From Syntrophomonas sp. DTU019 (GTDB taxonomy: Bacteria > Bacillota > Syntrophomonadia > Syntrophomonadales > Syntrophomonadaceae): DNA of 64,000 nt. How positions within the stretch are numbered: the stretch's first letter is position 1; every line of letters starts with the position of its first letter. Where the stretch lies: the NCBI GenBank assembly GCA_913757435.1, contig CAJYDM010000001.1:186001-250000 (forward strand). The letters are read 5' to 3'. The position numbers and the translations under genes were made by a program. Positions 9,048 through 17,466 of the stretch are shown here, one piece after another. The notes beneath the pieces are model-generated. The model made no database searches and was not told where the DNA came from. It saw only the letters and a list, made by a program, of their open reading frames with translations.

Positions 9048-10559
9048 ATGGATGTGAATGATGTGACAAACCGTTCTGCCAAGCCGCCGGTGGATGCAAG
9101 GAAAAAACCTTTTGGAAAGGATTCTGAAAATGGTTTAAGCAAGACCCCTCTCATCGTGGCTCTCATGCTGGCTATGTTTTTAGCGGCGATTGAGGGGACC
9201 ATTGTAACGCTGGCTATTCCCACCATGGTGAAGGATTTGCAGGGTTTTGAGCTTATCAGCCTGGTTTTTTCAGCATATTTGTTAACGTCCGCCATAGCTA
9301 CCCCCATTTACGGAAAACTGTCAGACCTATATGGAAGGAAAAATATGCTTTCCATCGGCATCATGATATTTCTGCTGGGAAGCTTTTTATGCGGGTTGGC
9401 CCAGAGTATGTATGCCCTGATTGCATTCCGGGCCCTGCAGGGGCTGGGAGCCGGCGCCATATTTACCGTGACATATACCATTATCGGAGATGTATTTACC
9501 CTGGAGGAACGGGCCAGAGTCCAGGGAAGCCTGAGTATGGTTTGGGGGATCGCCAGCCTGGCCGGTCCATTCCTGGGAGGAATCATCATCGATTTACTCT
9601 CCTGGCACTGGATCTTCTTTATTAATCTTCCCTTTGGCTTCTTATCGGTTATATTGCTGCAAAGTGCTTTACGAGAAACCTTTGAGAAGAAAAAACATGT
9701 TATCGACTTTGCCGGCGCCATTATTCTGTCGGCAGCCATGATAGTATTCTTAAATATCTTTTTATCAACGGAAAACACGCCTGCCGATCGGTCTCTTTTG
9801 AATGTCACATCCGCAGTGATTACGATTATACTATTAGGCCTTTTTTTAAAAATTGAAAGCCAAGCGCCGGAGCCCATCATGCCTTTGGACATATTTACCA
9901 AAACCAACATCCTGGTCAATTTATCGTCTTTTTTAATTGCCGCAGTGTTGATCGGCTTAAATGTTTATATGCCTATATATTTACAGAATATACTGGGTTT
10001 TACAGCGACTATATCCGGATTGGCCATGCTTCCTATGTCGCTTTCCTGGCTTATTGCCTCGATTCTGGCAGGAAAAATGATGGTGAAATACGGAGGGAAA
10101 GCAGTGGTATTAGTATCCAACGCCATTTTGCTCGTTAGCACATTGTTACTACCTGCGTTGGGCATTGATTCTTCATTATCACTGGTGCTAATAATCGTTT
10201 TTATAAGCGGTATTGCCTTTGGCGGAGCGCTTACTACTCTTACCATCATTATTCAGGATTCGGTAGATTATAGTAAAAGGGGGGCTGCCATTGCGGTGAC
10301 TTCATTGGTCCGGACGATGGGGCAAACTATAGGGATCAGCGTATTCGGCAGCATTTTAAATCTATGTATAACGAAATACTTTGTTCAGTCTGGTATCAAA
10401 GGAGTAGACCCGAGTAATTTATATAACGCCCCGATCGCTATTGAGCAAATCAGGCTTTCTCTAAATATTTCGATGCATGTCCTATTCCTTATATTCATCT
10501 TACTATCCGGCCTCTCTTTAGCTTTATCAATAGTAATGCCAAAAATAAAAGGGAGTTGA
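9048..10559 (+). CDS. MFS drug:H+ antiporter, DHA2 (14-helix) family
   Basis: Membrane efflux pump of 503 residues, the usual length for 14-helix EmrB/QacA-type transporters that expel hydrophobic drugs or dyes. Helix 1 carries AMFLAAIEGTIVTLAIPTM. The loop 2-3 signature GKLSDLYGRKNM and motif C in helix 5 (WGIASLAGPFLGGIIID) are clear. The start ATG 9048 has only a weak ribosome-binding site. It is monocistronic, with its own promoter and no TetR/MarR regulator beside it. The sequence is visibly more AT-rich than the neighbours and lies next to a decayed toxin-antitoxin pair, which is consistent with horizontal acquisition. Confidence 0.92.
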   Translation: MDVNDVTNRSAKPPVDARKKPFGKDSENGLSKTPLIVALMLAMFLAAIEGTIVTLAIPTMVKDLQGFELISLVFSAYLLTSAIATPIYGKLSDLYGRKNMLSIGIMIFLLGSFLCGLAQSMYALIAFRALQGLGAGAIFTVTYTIIGDVFTLEERARVQGSLSMVWGIASLAGPFLGGIIIDLLSWHWIFFINLPFGFLSVILLQSALRETFEKKKHVIDFAGAIILSAAMIVFLNIFLSTENTPADRSLLNVTSAVITIILLGLFLKIESQAPEPIMPLDIFTKTNILVNLSSFLIAAVLIGLNVYMPIYLQNILGFTATISGLAMLPMSLSWLIASILAGKMMVKYGGKAVVLVSNAILLVSTLLLPALGIDSSLSLVLIIVFISGIAFGGALTTLTIIIQDSVDYSKRGAAIAVTSLVRTMGQTIGISVFGSILNLCITKYFVQSGIKGVDPSNLYNAPIAIEQIRLSLNISMHVLFLIFILLSGLSLALSIVMPKIKGS

Positions 10560-10688
10560 TAGTCCAGAGCTGGACTGCTGTGTCCCCTCTGAAGGTATAG
10601 TCGGAGCGGTGGTTGTTGGACGAAACGTTGGTATATTTGAATTACTCTACGAACGAATTGAAAGCTTTGCCCTGGACGGTCAGCTCAA

Positions 10689-10722
10689 AGCGCTCCCTGC
10701 AGCTCTATCCGCGGGGAGCGCT
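10689..10722. terminator. Hairpin between convergent MFS and YkgJ genes
   Basis: AGCGCTCCC at 10689-10697 pairs perfectly with GGGAGCGCT at 10714-10722 around a 16-base loop. The right arm touches the stop codon of the minus-strand YkgJ gene. T tracts are short on both sides, so efficiency is uncertain. Confidence 0.6.
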
Positions 10723-11380
10723 ATTTATTAATAAAACCCGATGAATCCATGAAAGGCTTTAAGGGGATGTCGCAGTAATCCTGGGCCTTAAGAAAATGTT
10801 CCAAGAGCGGGTCAGCGCAATATTGATCAAAAAGTTCCAGAAAAAGTCGGTCCATACTGCTTATTGCTCCGCCTGGGGGCTCCAAAATTCCGTTCTGCCG
10901 GGCGTATACATGGGTTGCCGCCATGCCCGTACTGCTTAAAAGATAGATCAATTGTTCTGTGCTGCCCTGCATAGGGGCGCACAGATAAAAACGGCAGATC
11001 AGCGACCGTACCGGGTAAATTGAACATAGCTTTTCCTTAAGGAACACACAGGGATTGGGAAGCATGCGCAGGAGACCAATGTTTCTCTTTTCAGGCTGAA
11101 AATAGGTATCAACAAGCTCTGCAGGACTGAAGTTCAGATGAGCCGCCATCTTCTTAAAGGCGATTATATCAGGTATCACATAGGCGGTATCACAACAGTT
11201 GTGAGTACAAGCCCGGCAAGACTGATCACTATTGGAAGCATACTGCTTGGTAAATGCAGTTTGGTCACAGAGCGGCTGCCAGGCATCCAGGAGTTCCTGC
11301 AGATCGGCTTGAGGATCGATATGCAGCCCTATGCCCTGATCTTTTGCGGTATCACCATAATAAGCCTTTACCTTGGGCAC
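10721..11380 (-). CDS. YkgJ-family cysteine cluster protein
   Basis: Cytosolic protein of 219 residues with the zinc- or Fe-S-binding cysteine pattern of the YkgJ family: CRACTHNCC (about residues 55-63), CVFL, CSIYPVRSLICR and a further Cys close by. The molecular function of the family is unknown. The start is GTG 11380 behind AAGGGAGAT. It is the last gene of a leftward group with rnhA, 34 bp downstream of that gene's stop. Confidence 0.83.
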   Translation of the reverse strand: MPKVKAYYGDTAKDQGIGLHIDPQADLQELLDAWQPLCDQTAFTKQYASNSDQSCRACTHNCCDTAYVIPDIIAFKKMAAHLNFSPAELVDTYFQPEKRNIGLLRMLPNPCVFLKEKLCSIYPVRSLICRFYLCAPMQGSTEQLIYLLSSTGMAATHVYARQNGILEPPGGAISSMDRLFLELFDQYCADPLLEHFLKAQDYCDIPLKPFMDSSGFINK

Positions 11381-11414
11381 ATCGATCTCCCTTTACTCAA
11401 GTATTGCTGGGATG

Positions 11415-11867
11415 TTAATGCTGTTCGGCCAGTTCTTTGATGGCCTGGCGGGCCAATTGATCGCAGCGCTCATTCCAAACGTCTCCGCTATGTCCTGCCA
11501 CTTTGGCAAAAGACACCCGGTTGAGCTTCATTAACTGCACCAACCTCAGCCACAAATCCTGATTGGCTACCGCTTCTTTCTTGCTATTTTTCCAGCCATT
11601 AGTCTGCCATTTTTCCAGCCAACCCTGGTTTACAGCATTTACCACATAGGCACTGTCTGAATGGATGACCACTTCCCAACCTGTCACTTTAAGCGCCATC
11701 AAAGCCTGCAGAACAGCGGTGAGTTCCATGCGCTGATTGGTGGTTTCCAGTTCCCCGCCTGACAATTCCTTGATCCGGTCCGCATGCATCAAAACCGCTC
11801 CCCAGCCTCCCGGGCCGGGATTGCCGGAACAGGCCCCATCGGTATAGATAGTGATCATTTTCTTCAT
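11415..11867 (-). CDS. rnhA: Ribonuclease HI
   Basis: Cleaves RNA in RNA:DNA hybrids, removing primers and R-loops. 150 residues with the four catalytic acids in order: Asp in YTDGACSGNPGPGG, Glu in NQRMELTAV, Asp in HSDSAYVV, and Asp in NERCDQLAR near the C-terminus. The basic handle (WKNSKKE) is present. The start overlaps the stop of the preceding comFB gene by four bases, so the two are translationally coupled. Confidence 0.97.
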   Translation of the reverse strand: MKKMITIYTDGACSGNPGPGGWGAVLMHADRIKELSGGELETTNQRMELTAVLQALMALKVTGWEVVIHSDSAYVVNAVNQGWLEKWQTNGWKNSKKEAVANQDLWLRLVQLMKLNRVSFAKVAGHSGDVWNERCDQLARQAIKELAEQH

Positions 11868-12151
11868 GGTTTTAGGCCTGCTTCGTGGCGAGGATTGGGA
11901 GCAACTTGTTCAATGGCTTTGGCTAGGGCTACCAGCACTGCGATATAGGTATTCTGATCCAGGCTATCGGCCCGGGCCAGGACTTCCCCTTTGGTGCTGG
12001 TGACATAGCGCGGCTTAAGGCTGTTGAGGGCTACCGCCGCTATGTCAGCACGGCATTTGAAACAGGTGCAGATGCCATGATTCTCCTCCAGGACTTTGGC
12101 CATCAAGTCCCACACCGTTTTTTCTATTACATTGATCACCCGGTAATCCAT
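11864..12151 (-). CDS. ComFB-family late competence protein
   Basis: Small protein of 95 residues starting MDYRVINVIEKTVWDLM, chosen because AAGGGGTGA lies seven bases ahead of ATG 12151. The family signature is the N-terminal NVIE...V and the CTCFKCRADIAAVALN segment with paired cysteines, followed by LKPRYVTS. ComFB is encoded in comF operons and in signalling operons and its biochemical role is not settled; some homologues bind c-di-nucleotides. It is coupled to rnhA by overlap, not to competence genes. Confidence 0.85.
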   Translation of the reverse strand: MDYRVINVIEKTVWDLMAKVLEENHGICTCFKCRADIAAVALNSLKPRYVTSTKGEVLARADSLDQNTYIAVLVALAKAIEQVAPNPRHEAGLKP

Positions 12152-12211
12152 TAGTTGCTCACCCCTTTTGCGGATAGTCACACCCTATGTTGGGCGGTTC
12201 ACAACACCGGC

Positions 12212-12514
12212 TTAAGCCTCCTGGATCTTTCTGCTGGTCTCTTCCGACTGCTTGACATATGATTTCACATCTTTATCCAGAATAGCTTCATTATCTTTCT
12301 GTCTTTCTTTGTTGATGCTGCGGGCCCGATCTTTCAAAGCCTTGTTATCCGTTGTATAAAAACCGGGGCCTTTAAAGGCTATCCCGATATCACGGCTTAC
12401 CAGCCTCTCCACCTCTCCGTTGCAAGTGGGACAGACTGTCAAAGTCTGCTCCGAAACCTTTTGCAGCTTTTCAAATACCCCACACCGCTGGCAGCGGTAT
12501 TCATATAACGGCAT
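12212..12514 (-). CDS. FmdB-family zinc-ribbon protein
   Basis: One hundred residues. The N-terminal zinc ribbon has CQRCG (Cys 8, 11) and CPTCNGEV (Cys 28, 31), typical of the FmdB putative regulatory family. The C-terminal half is charged and helical (KDRARSINKERQKDNEAIL), probably a coiled coil. FmdB was named from formamidase operons, but its function is not established. It sits 61 bp before comFB on the same strand. Confidence 0.87.
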   Translation of the reverse strand: MPLYEYRCQRCGVFEKLQKVSEQTLTVCPTCNGEVERLVSRDIGIAFKGPGFYTTDNKALKDRARSINKERQKDNEAILDKDVKSYVKQSEETSRKIQEA

Positions 12515-12540
12515 AGCTTCAACCCTCTCTCTTAACTAGT

Positions 12541-13248
12541 CTAAATCTGTATTTTAAGCATCACCAACAATGCCATGATGCCGTTCCAAACCCCATGGGC
12601 GGTTATCGGTACCAGTATGCTTCCGGTCTTTTCATAGAGATAGCACAGGATGGCCCCGCCAATAGCCAGGGGTAATGCCCGCCACAAGTCCCAATGAGCC
12701 AGCCCAAAAACCAGCCCGGCCAGGATGAATCCCCAGCTTTTTCCCACCATCCCACGCAGGAAGGGGTAAATCATAGCTCGATAAAATATTTCTTCCGAAA
12801 CCGGGGCCAGAACCACACCCATTAAAAATAATAACATAAAATCAGGGCCGTGACCTGCATTGCGCAACATGGTCTCAAATAGCTGTGGAGCAATGTCCGG
12901 ATGCAGCCTGTTCAGAGGCCAGCTCAAAGCCAGCATCAATATCAGCAATCCCACCCCGGCCCCACAGCCGTAAACCAGCATCACTGGGGCTGAAACCTTT
13001 CGCAGTCCCAATTCTCCCCAGGAGGCCTGTTTGGTTACTACTGTAAACACAATAACCAGAGCTATTGTCATCAAAAACTGTACTACAGCCACCAGCGCGA
13101 ACTGCAGCAACGGCCTGCCTTGCACCCACCCGGAATGCATGCTGTACAAGCCTACCAGATTGGTGATCACAAAGACCCCCAAATAAACCAGGACGATTTC
13201 TGTTAGACCCCACCGAGTACGGTTATTGCCCGACTCCAGAACCATCAC
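12541..13248 (-). CDS. CPBP-family intramembrane metalloprotease
   Basis: Integral membrane protein of 235 residues with about seven helices. The conserved CPBP (CAAX protease/bacteriocin-processing) motifs are SEEIFYRAMIYPF (Glu-Glu and Arg), FGLAHWDLW (His) and ITAHGVWNG (His-Asn), so the metal ligands are complete. Members cleave prenylated or other peptides, or act as self-immunity proteins. The substrate here is unknown, and no bacteriocin gene is nearby. It is followed at 26 bp by the FmdB-like gene. Confidence 0.9.
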   Translation of the reverse strand: MMVLESGNNRTRWGLTEIVLVYLGVFVITNLVGLYSMHSGWVQGRPLLQFALVAVVQFLMTIALVIVFTVVTKQASWGELGLRKVSAPVMLVYGCGAGVGLLILMLALSWPLNRLHPDIAPQLFETMLRNAGHGPDFMLLFLMGVVLAPVSEEIFYRAMIYPFLRGMVGKSWGFILAGLVFGLAHWDLWRALPLAIGGAILCYLYEKTGSILVPITAHGVWNGIMALLVMLKIQI

Positions 13249-13286
13249 TCCTTATTTCCCACAACTATGGCTTCTCAGATCGCCTT

Positions 13287-14507
13287 TTAACTGCCACTGA
13301 TGTAATTTATAAACTGCTGCGCGGTTCTTCCTGAAGGACCGTGTTTGATGCGTTCCCACTCCAGTGCTTGCCTTCTCAATACTTCGGGTTCGATTTCCAA
13401 TTCCTGTCGCTGCGCCAGGCCTTTCACAATAGCCAGATATTCCTCCCGGTTGGGGGTGGAAAAAGTCAAAGTAATTCCGAATCGGTCTGCCAGTGAGATT
13501 TTCTCCTGCTGTGTATCATAGACATGGATTTCCTCGTCAAGATAGGAACGGTCCTGAAAATGTTCTTTGATCAGGTGGCGGCGGTTGGAAGTGGCATATA
13601 CCAGTATATTACTGCTTTGACTGTTGAAGCTCCCTTCCAGAATAGCCTTTAGGCCTTTATACTCAGTCTCGTAATCTTCAAATGACAGGTCATCGATAAA
13701 GAGGATAAAGCGAAGCCGGTAATTACAAAGCATCTCCGCCAGCAAATGCAGGCTCTTGAGACTGTCACGTTGCACTTCTACCAAGCGTAGCGGCTTATCA
13801 TGATATTGATGCAATAGTGCTTTGATCATGGTCGATTTTCCAGTTCCGCTGCTGCCATAGAGCAGGACATGGTTGGCAGGAAGACCTTTCAGAAATTTTT
13901 CCGTATTGCGGCACAGCTCGCTTTTTTGATAATCGTAACCCACCAGATCCTGAAGCCGGGGTTGATGCGGATGGCTGATGCCTTGTAGCCCGGAGTGGGC
14001 ATCCCACCTCAAAGCCCTGAAGCGGGTCATGATCCCGCGCGAGTTAGCCTGATAATGAGCTATTAACCGATCTATCTCGCCGGGCCAATCCACTGCTTCT
14101 TGAAGAGGGTTGTCAACCCCGGTCAGCCCGTGGCATCCCAGTTGTTTCAACTTAAGATGATGTTCTGCTGGCGGGGCCAATTCGGTGAAATCGGCACAAG
14201 CAACCTTCTGAAGCAGTTCTAAATCACGGGCAGCCAAATTTCTGAGACCATTTTCCACTGTTCCATGGGTTTCGGCAGTCCGACTGAAAACATTGTCATC
14301 CTCCAGTATCAGTCTCTGCAGATGACAAGACAGGCATTTTCCGGTTTGGAGCAATGCATAGCAGAAATGATGGTACCTGGAGGTGCTCTCCACATAGTCG
14401 CAATCCTGGCTCTGCAGCCAGGCATCCATTGCGGTCAGTACAGGATCTTTTAATAAATTGCGATATATAGCCAGGCTGGCTAAATACAATCGATATTGAG
14501 TATACAC
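13287..14507 (-). CDS. DUF815 family ATP-binding protein
   Basis: AAA+-type ATPase of 406 residues. Residues 1-180 form a poorly conserved helical region. The ATPase module then has the Walker A LLYGSSGTGKSTMIKAL, the Walker B RFILFIDDLSFED and a sensor stretch ILVYATSNRRHLI. DUF815 proteins are widespread in Firmicutes and their client is unknown. The gene follows a small membrane-protein gene by about 20 bp and precedes the CPBP protease gene by 38 bp, so an operon of three is likely. Confidence 0.88.
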   Translation of the reverse strand: MYTQYRLYLASLAIYRNLLKDPVLTAMDAWLQSQDCDYVESTSRYHHFCYALLQTGKCLSCHLQRLILEDDNVFSRTAETHGTVENGLRNLAARDLELLQKVACADFTELAPPAEHHLKLKQLGCHGLTGVDNPLQEAVDWPGEIDRLIAHYQANSRGIMTRFRALRWDAHSGLQGISHPHQPRLQDLVGYDYQKSELCRNTEKFLKGLPANHVLLYGSSGTGKSTMIKALLHQYHDKPLRLVEVQRDSLKSLHLLAEMLCNYRLRFILFIDDLSFEDYETEYKGLKAILEGSFNSQSSNILVYATSNRRHLIKEHFQDRSYLDEEIHVYDTQQEKISLADRFGITLTFSTPNREEYLAIVKGLAQRQELEIEPEVLRRQALEWERIKHGPSGRTAQQFINYISGS

Positions 14508-14526
14508 CTGTTTCCTCCAGTTTGGG

Positions 14527-14955
14527 TCAGGTCAACCAGAGCAGTGTCAACAGCACAATCAACGAATGCGTAAAGAATCCCAGGGCACTGATGCGCTCCA
14601 ACTTCCAATTAAAAATATTCGTAGAACTGATGCGGCCCGCCAAAAAGTGGCGTATATTAATCGAGATCACTAGCAGGTGCCAAGTCTCGATAATTATTAT
14701 CATAACTGTCAGGGCCAAGGTAACCGGGTTGGTAAGGGTGATAAACACTAGCCCGAAATATATTACCTCGATCAACACCGAAGCCCATAACAACTTCCAC
14801 AGGGTAGTCGGCCTGCTTTCCTGTAACCAGTTCTGCAGGGCGTTCAATAGGTTAAGTTCAAATTCCTGAGGGCTGCCCTGGATGATCTTAACAAAATAAA
14901 TGCTGTAGGTAGTCAGCAGTACCGCAGCCATCAAGCCTAATAGAATTGTCACCAC
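14527..14955 (-). CDS. Hypothetical membrane protein
   Basis: About 143 residues with four predicted membrane helices: an N-terminal helix with ILLGLMAAVLL, a second with LLWASVLIEVIYFGLVFITL, a third with LALTVMIIIIETWHLLV and a C-terminal one with SLIVLLTLLWL. The start is uncertain. GTG 14955 is preferred because GAAAGG lies six bases ahead. No family was recognised. It overlaps nothing and leads into the DUF815 ATPase gene, so it may be that ATPase's membrane partner, which is speculation from position only. Confidence 0.6.
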   Translation of the reverse strand: MVTILLGLMAAVLLTTYSIYFVKIIQGSPQEFELNLLNALQNWLQESRPTTLWKLLWASVLIEVIYFGLVFITLTNPVTLALTVMIIIIETWHLLVISINIRHFLAGRISSTNIFNWKLERISALGFFTHSLIVLLTLLWLT

Positions 14956-15272
14956 GCCACACCTTTCAACGATATGTCTCAATATATCATAACCGGGCTG
15001 TCAATCAAGAGGATTTATACTAATGTTGCGGTTGGCAGAAAAACTTTGGACATCATTAATCGGGAACAGGCTCCGACATGCACGGAGCCTGCTGCTACAA
15101 ATGATATATGAGCGACCATGCATCTCGCTTTTTGAACCGGAATAATACACTGCCACTTCACAGCTCCGACAAAATCACTCGGCTCCCCAGGCAAGCCAAA
15201 GCCATCGCAGTATGCCCAAAAAGCCCTTCCGTAGGGAAAGGGCTTAAAGCATCATCTAATCGTTCGGTATTT
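14956..15272. other. Intergenic region, no gene seen
   Basis: Contains a perfect nine-base-pair hairpin (CAGGCTCCG at 15067-15075 with CGGAGCCTG at 15083-15091) without a T tract, and the VWA-gene terminator at 15221-15245. No convincing reading frame, tRNA or riboswitch was recognised. Confidence 0.6.
15221..15245 (-). terminator. Terminator after the VWA gene
   Basis: On the minus strand AAGCCCTTTCC and GGAAGGGCTT form a stem with a short loop, followed by a run of T. It starts 28 bp beyond the VWA-protein stop codon. Confidence 0.85.
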
Positions 15273-16487
15273 TTATGTTGCCCGTGCCACGCGCTGGCGG
15301 CTGCGCAGTGCAGAGACCGCCTGCTCCAGACCATCCAACGTCAATTCCTGCATCGGGAAAACCTCGTTGATCTTCTTGATGGTGTATGATCCCTCCACCC
15401 ACTCCCAGTATTTACGGGGAATCGGGTTAAGCCAGACCGAATACTCGTACTGATGGCGCAGATCTCGCAGCCATTCTATACCCGCACGATCGTTGTAAAG
15501 ATCCCAATCGATAATGCCTCCCTGGCGCAGCAGCTCAGACGGCGCCATGCTGGCATCACCGACAATTATTACCCGGTAGTCCCCGCTCAGGTTGTTGAGA
15601 ATATGCGAGGTGCTGGTATAATCATTAACGCGGCATTCCGGGGTATGATACAACCAATCATATATGCAGTTGTGAAAGTAATATACTTTCAAATCCTTAA
15701 AATGGCTGGAACGATGCACCGCGCTAAAAAGCTGATTGCACAACCTGCTGTAAGAGATCATGGAACCTCCCGCATCCATCAGCAGCAGCACCTTGATGCT
15801 GTTTTCACGGGGTCGCTCCCAGACCAGCTCCAAACGGCCTGCATTCTGGCAGGTCTTGTCGATAGTGGCGTCCACATCCAATTCGGTTTTGGCCCCCTCC
15901 AGCCGGGAGGTAAACTGGCGCAATTTGCGCAGAGCTACCTGGAACTGTCTTACCCCCAGAGTCTCATCCGAACGGAACTCCTGAAAGCGCCGCATTCCCG
16001 CCACCTTGACTGCAGAGAAGTTATTGCTCTGCCCGCCAATCCTGATACCTCCGGGATGATAGCCCGAATGTCCAAAAGGAGACGTGCCTCCGGTTCCAAT
16101 CCAGTAGTTTCCGCCGTGATGCTGTTCCTGTTGTTCCTTGAGACGTTCTTCCAACATGCGTTTAAGTTCATCCAAATCCAGCTGCTGGTGGTTGCGCCGC
16201 ATCTCTTCGCTGATCTCCCGAGCCGGCAAGGCTTTATTGAGCCATTCCCAGATCTTATCAGGAAGGCCTTCAGGCGTTTCCACCCCCTCAAAGAAGCGGG
16301 CAAACGCCAGATCAAAACGGTCATAATGCGCTTCACTCTTCACCAGCACCGCCCGGCACAGGAAGTAGAATCCGGTCAGGCTAGACCCGCTTAAGCCCGC
16401 CTCAAGAGCTTCCAGCAAGGCATCCCATTCATTCATTGACACCGGCAAGCCCTGGTTTTTTAATTCATAATAAAAACGGGTAAACAT
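15273..16487 (-). CDS. VWA-domain protein, CoxE/YehP-like
   Basis: Cytosolic protein of 404 residues starting at ATG 16487 behind AAGAGGGG. The N-terminal half is helical and charged, with a Gly/His-rich linker (about residues 125-165). The C-terminal half is a von Willebrand A domain with an altered metal site, LLLMDAGGSM in place of DxSxS, a variant normal for this subfamily. Proteins of this type act with a MoxR AAA+ ATPase as chaperones inserting metals or maturing enzyme complexes. The moxR-like gene lies 36 bp upstream on the same strand, which supports the pairing. The client enzyme is not evident. Confidence 0.88.
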   Translation of the reverse strand: MFTRFYYELKNQGLPVSMNEWDALLEALEAGLSGSSLTGFYFLCRAVLVKSEAHYDRFDLAFARFFEGVETPEGLPDKIWEWLNKALPAREISEEMRRNHQQLDLDELKRMLEERLKEQQEQHHGGNYWIGTGGTSPFGHSGYHPGGIRIGGQSNNFSAVKVAGMRRFQEFRSDETLGVRQFQVALRKLRQFTSRLEGAKTELDVDATIDKTCQNAGRLELVWERPRENSIKVLLLMDAGGSMISYSRLCNQLFSAVHRSSHFKDLKVYYFHNCIYDWLYHTPECRVNDYTSTSHILNNLSGDYRVIIVGDASMAPSELLRQGGIIDWDLYNDRAGIEWLRDLRHQYEYSVWLNPIPRKYWEWVEGSYTIKKINEVFPMQELTLDGLEQAVSALRSRQRVARAT

Positions 16488-16523
16488 TATTTGACCCCTC
16501 TTATCCAAATTAGCGGTATGCTC

Positions 16524-17384
16524 TTAACGGTAACGGCTCATGGCATTGCGGGATTGTGATTTTCCGGCCAGTTGCTGCAAGATCAAATCCAGATCCTCAT
16601 TTTTCTTTAGCAGCACCCCCAAAAAGGGAAGTTCCTTTTTGATACGGTTGGGAGAGATGCCTCCTATTACCAAAGCCTGCAGCCAATCGATCAATTCGCT
16701 GGTACTCGGTCTTTTTTGTATATTGTGCAGACTGCGCAGCATGTAGAATGAGTCCATTGCCTGTTCTAAGAGCTTCCTCTCCAGGTTGGGATGGTGCACT
16801 GCGAGGATTTTCTCCATGGCTTCCGCATTGGGAAATTCAATATAATGAAAAATGCAACGGCGCAGAAAAGCGTCAGGGAGTTCCTTTTCGGCGTTGCTGG
16901 TTATTATTACGATGGGACGGTGCTTGGTTCTGATGGTCTCTTTAGTTTCAGGAATATAGAAACTCATCTGATCGAGTTCCCACAACAGGTCATTGGGAAA
17001 TTCCAAATCGGCCTTGTCGATCTCATCAATCAAGAGCACTACCGGTGATGGAGCCAGAAAGGCTTCACCCAGTTTCCCCATCTTTATGTAGCGCTTAATA
17101 TCAGAGACGTCTTGATCGCCGAATTGGCTGTCATAGAGGCGCTGTACGGTATCGTACACATAAAGGCCTTCCTGGGCTTTGGTTGTCGATTTGATGTTCC
17201 AGATTATGAGTTCCATACCCAGGGATTCGGCAATGCTCTGCGCCAGCATGGTTTTGCCAGTGCCTGGTTCACCTTTTATCAGTAGCGGTTTCTGTAAAGC
17301 TATAGCGATATTTACACTGTTTCTTAATTCATCAGATACTATGTAGCCGGATGAACCGTTATAAGTGCCGTTCGGCCTCTTCAT
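16524..17384 (-). CDS. MoxR-family AAA+ ATPase
   Basis: About 286 residues from ATG 17384 (MKRPNGTYNGS); a longer reading has no good ribosome-binding site. Walker A is KGEPGTGKTMLAQ, Walker B is VVLLIDEIDKAD, sensor 1 is VIITSNAEKELPDAFLRRC. This subgroup works with the VWA protein encoded immediately downstream, as in CoxD/CoxE-like maturation pairs. The two genes form a compact leftward unit closed by the terminator at 15221-15245. The substrate is unknown. Confidence 0.9.
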   Translation of the reverse strand: MKRPNGTYNGSSGYIVSDELRNSVNIAIALQKPLLIKGEPGTGKTMLAQSIAESLGMELIIWNIKSTTKAQEGLYVYDTVQRLYDSQFGDQDVSDIKRYIKMGKLGEAFLAPSPVVLLIDEIDKADLEFPNDLLWELDQMSFYIPETKETIRTKHRPIVIITSNAEKELPDAFLRRCIFHYIEFPNAEAMEKILAVHHPNLERKLLEQAMDSFYMLRSLHNIQKRPSTSELIDWLQALVIGGISPNRIKKELPFLGVLLKKNEDLDLILQQLAGKSQSRNAMSRYR

Positions 17385-17466
17385 GAAATAATGCCCCCAT
17401 TTTGTAAAATATTTCACTAAGTAATGATAGCAGACTGCAGCAGTGTAGTCAATGAGCCTGACCACC

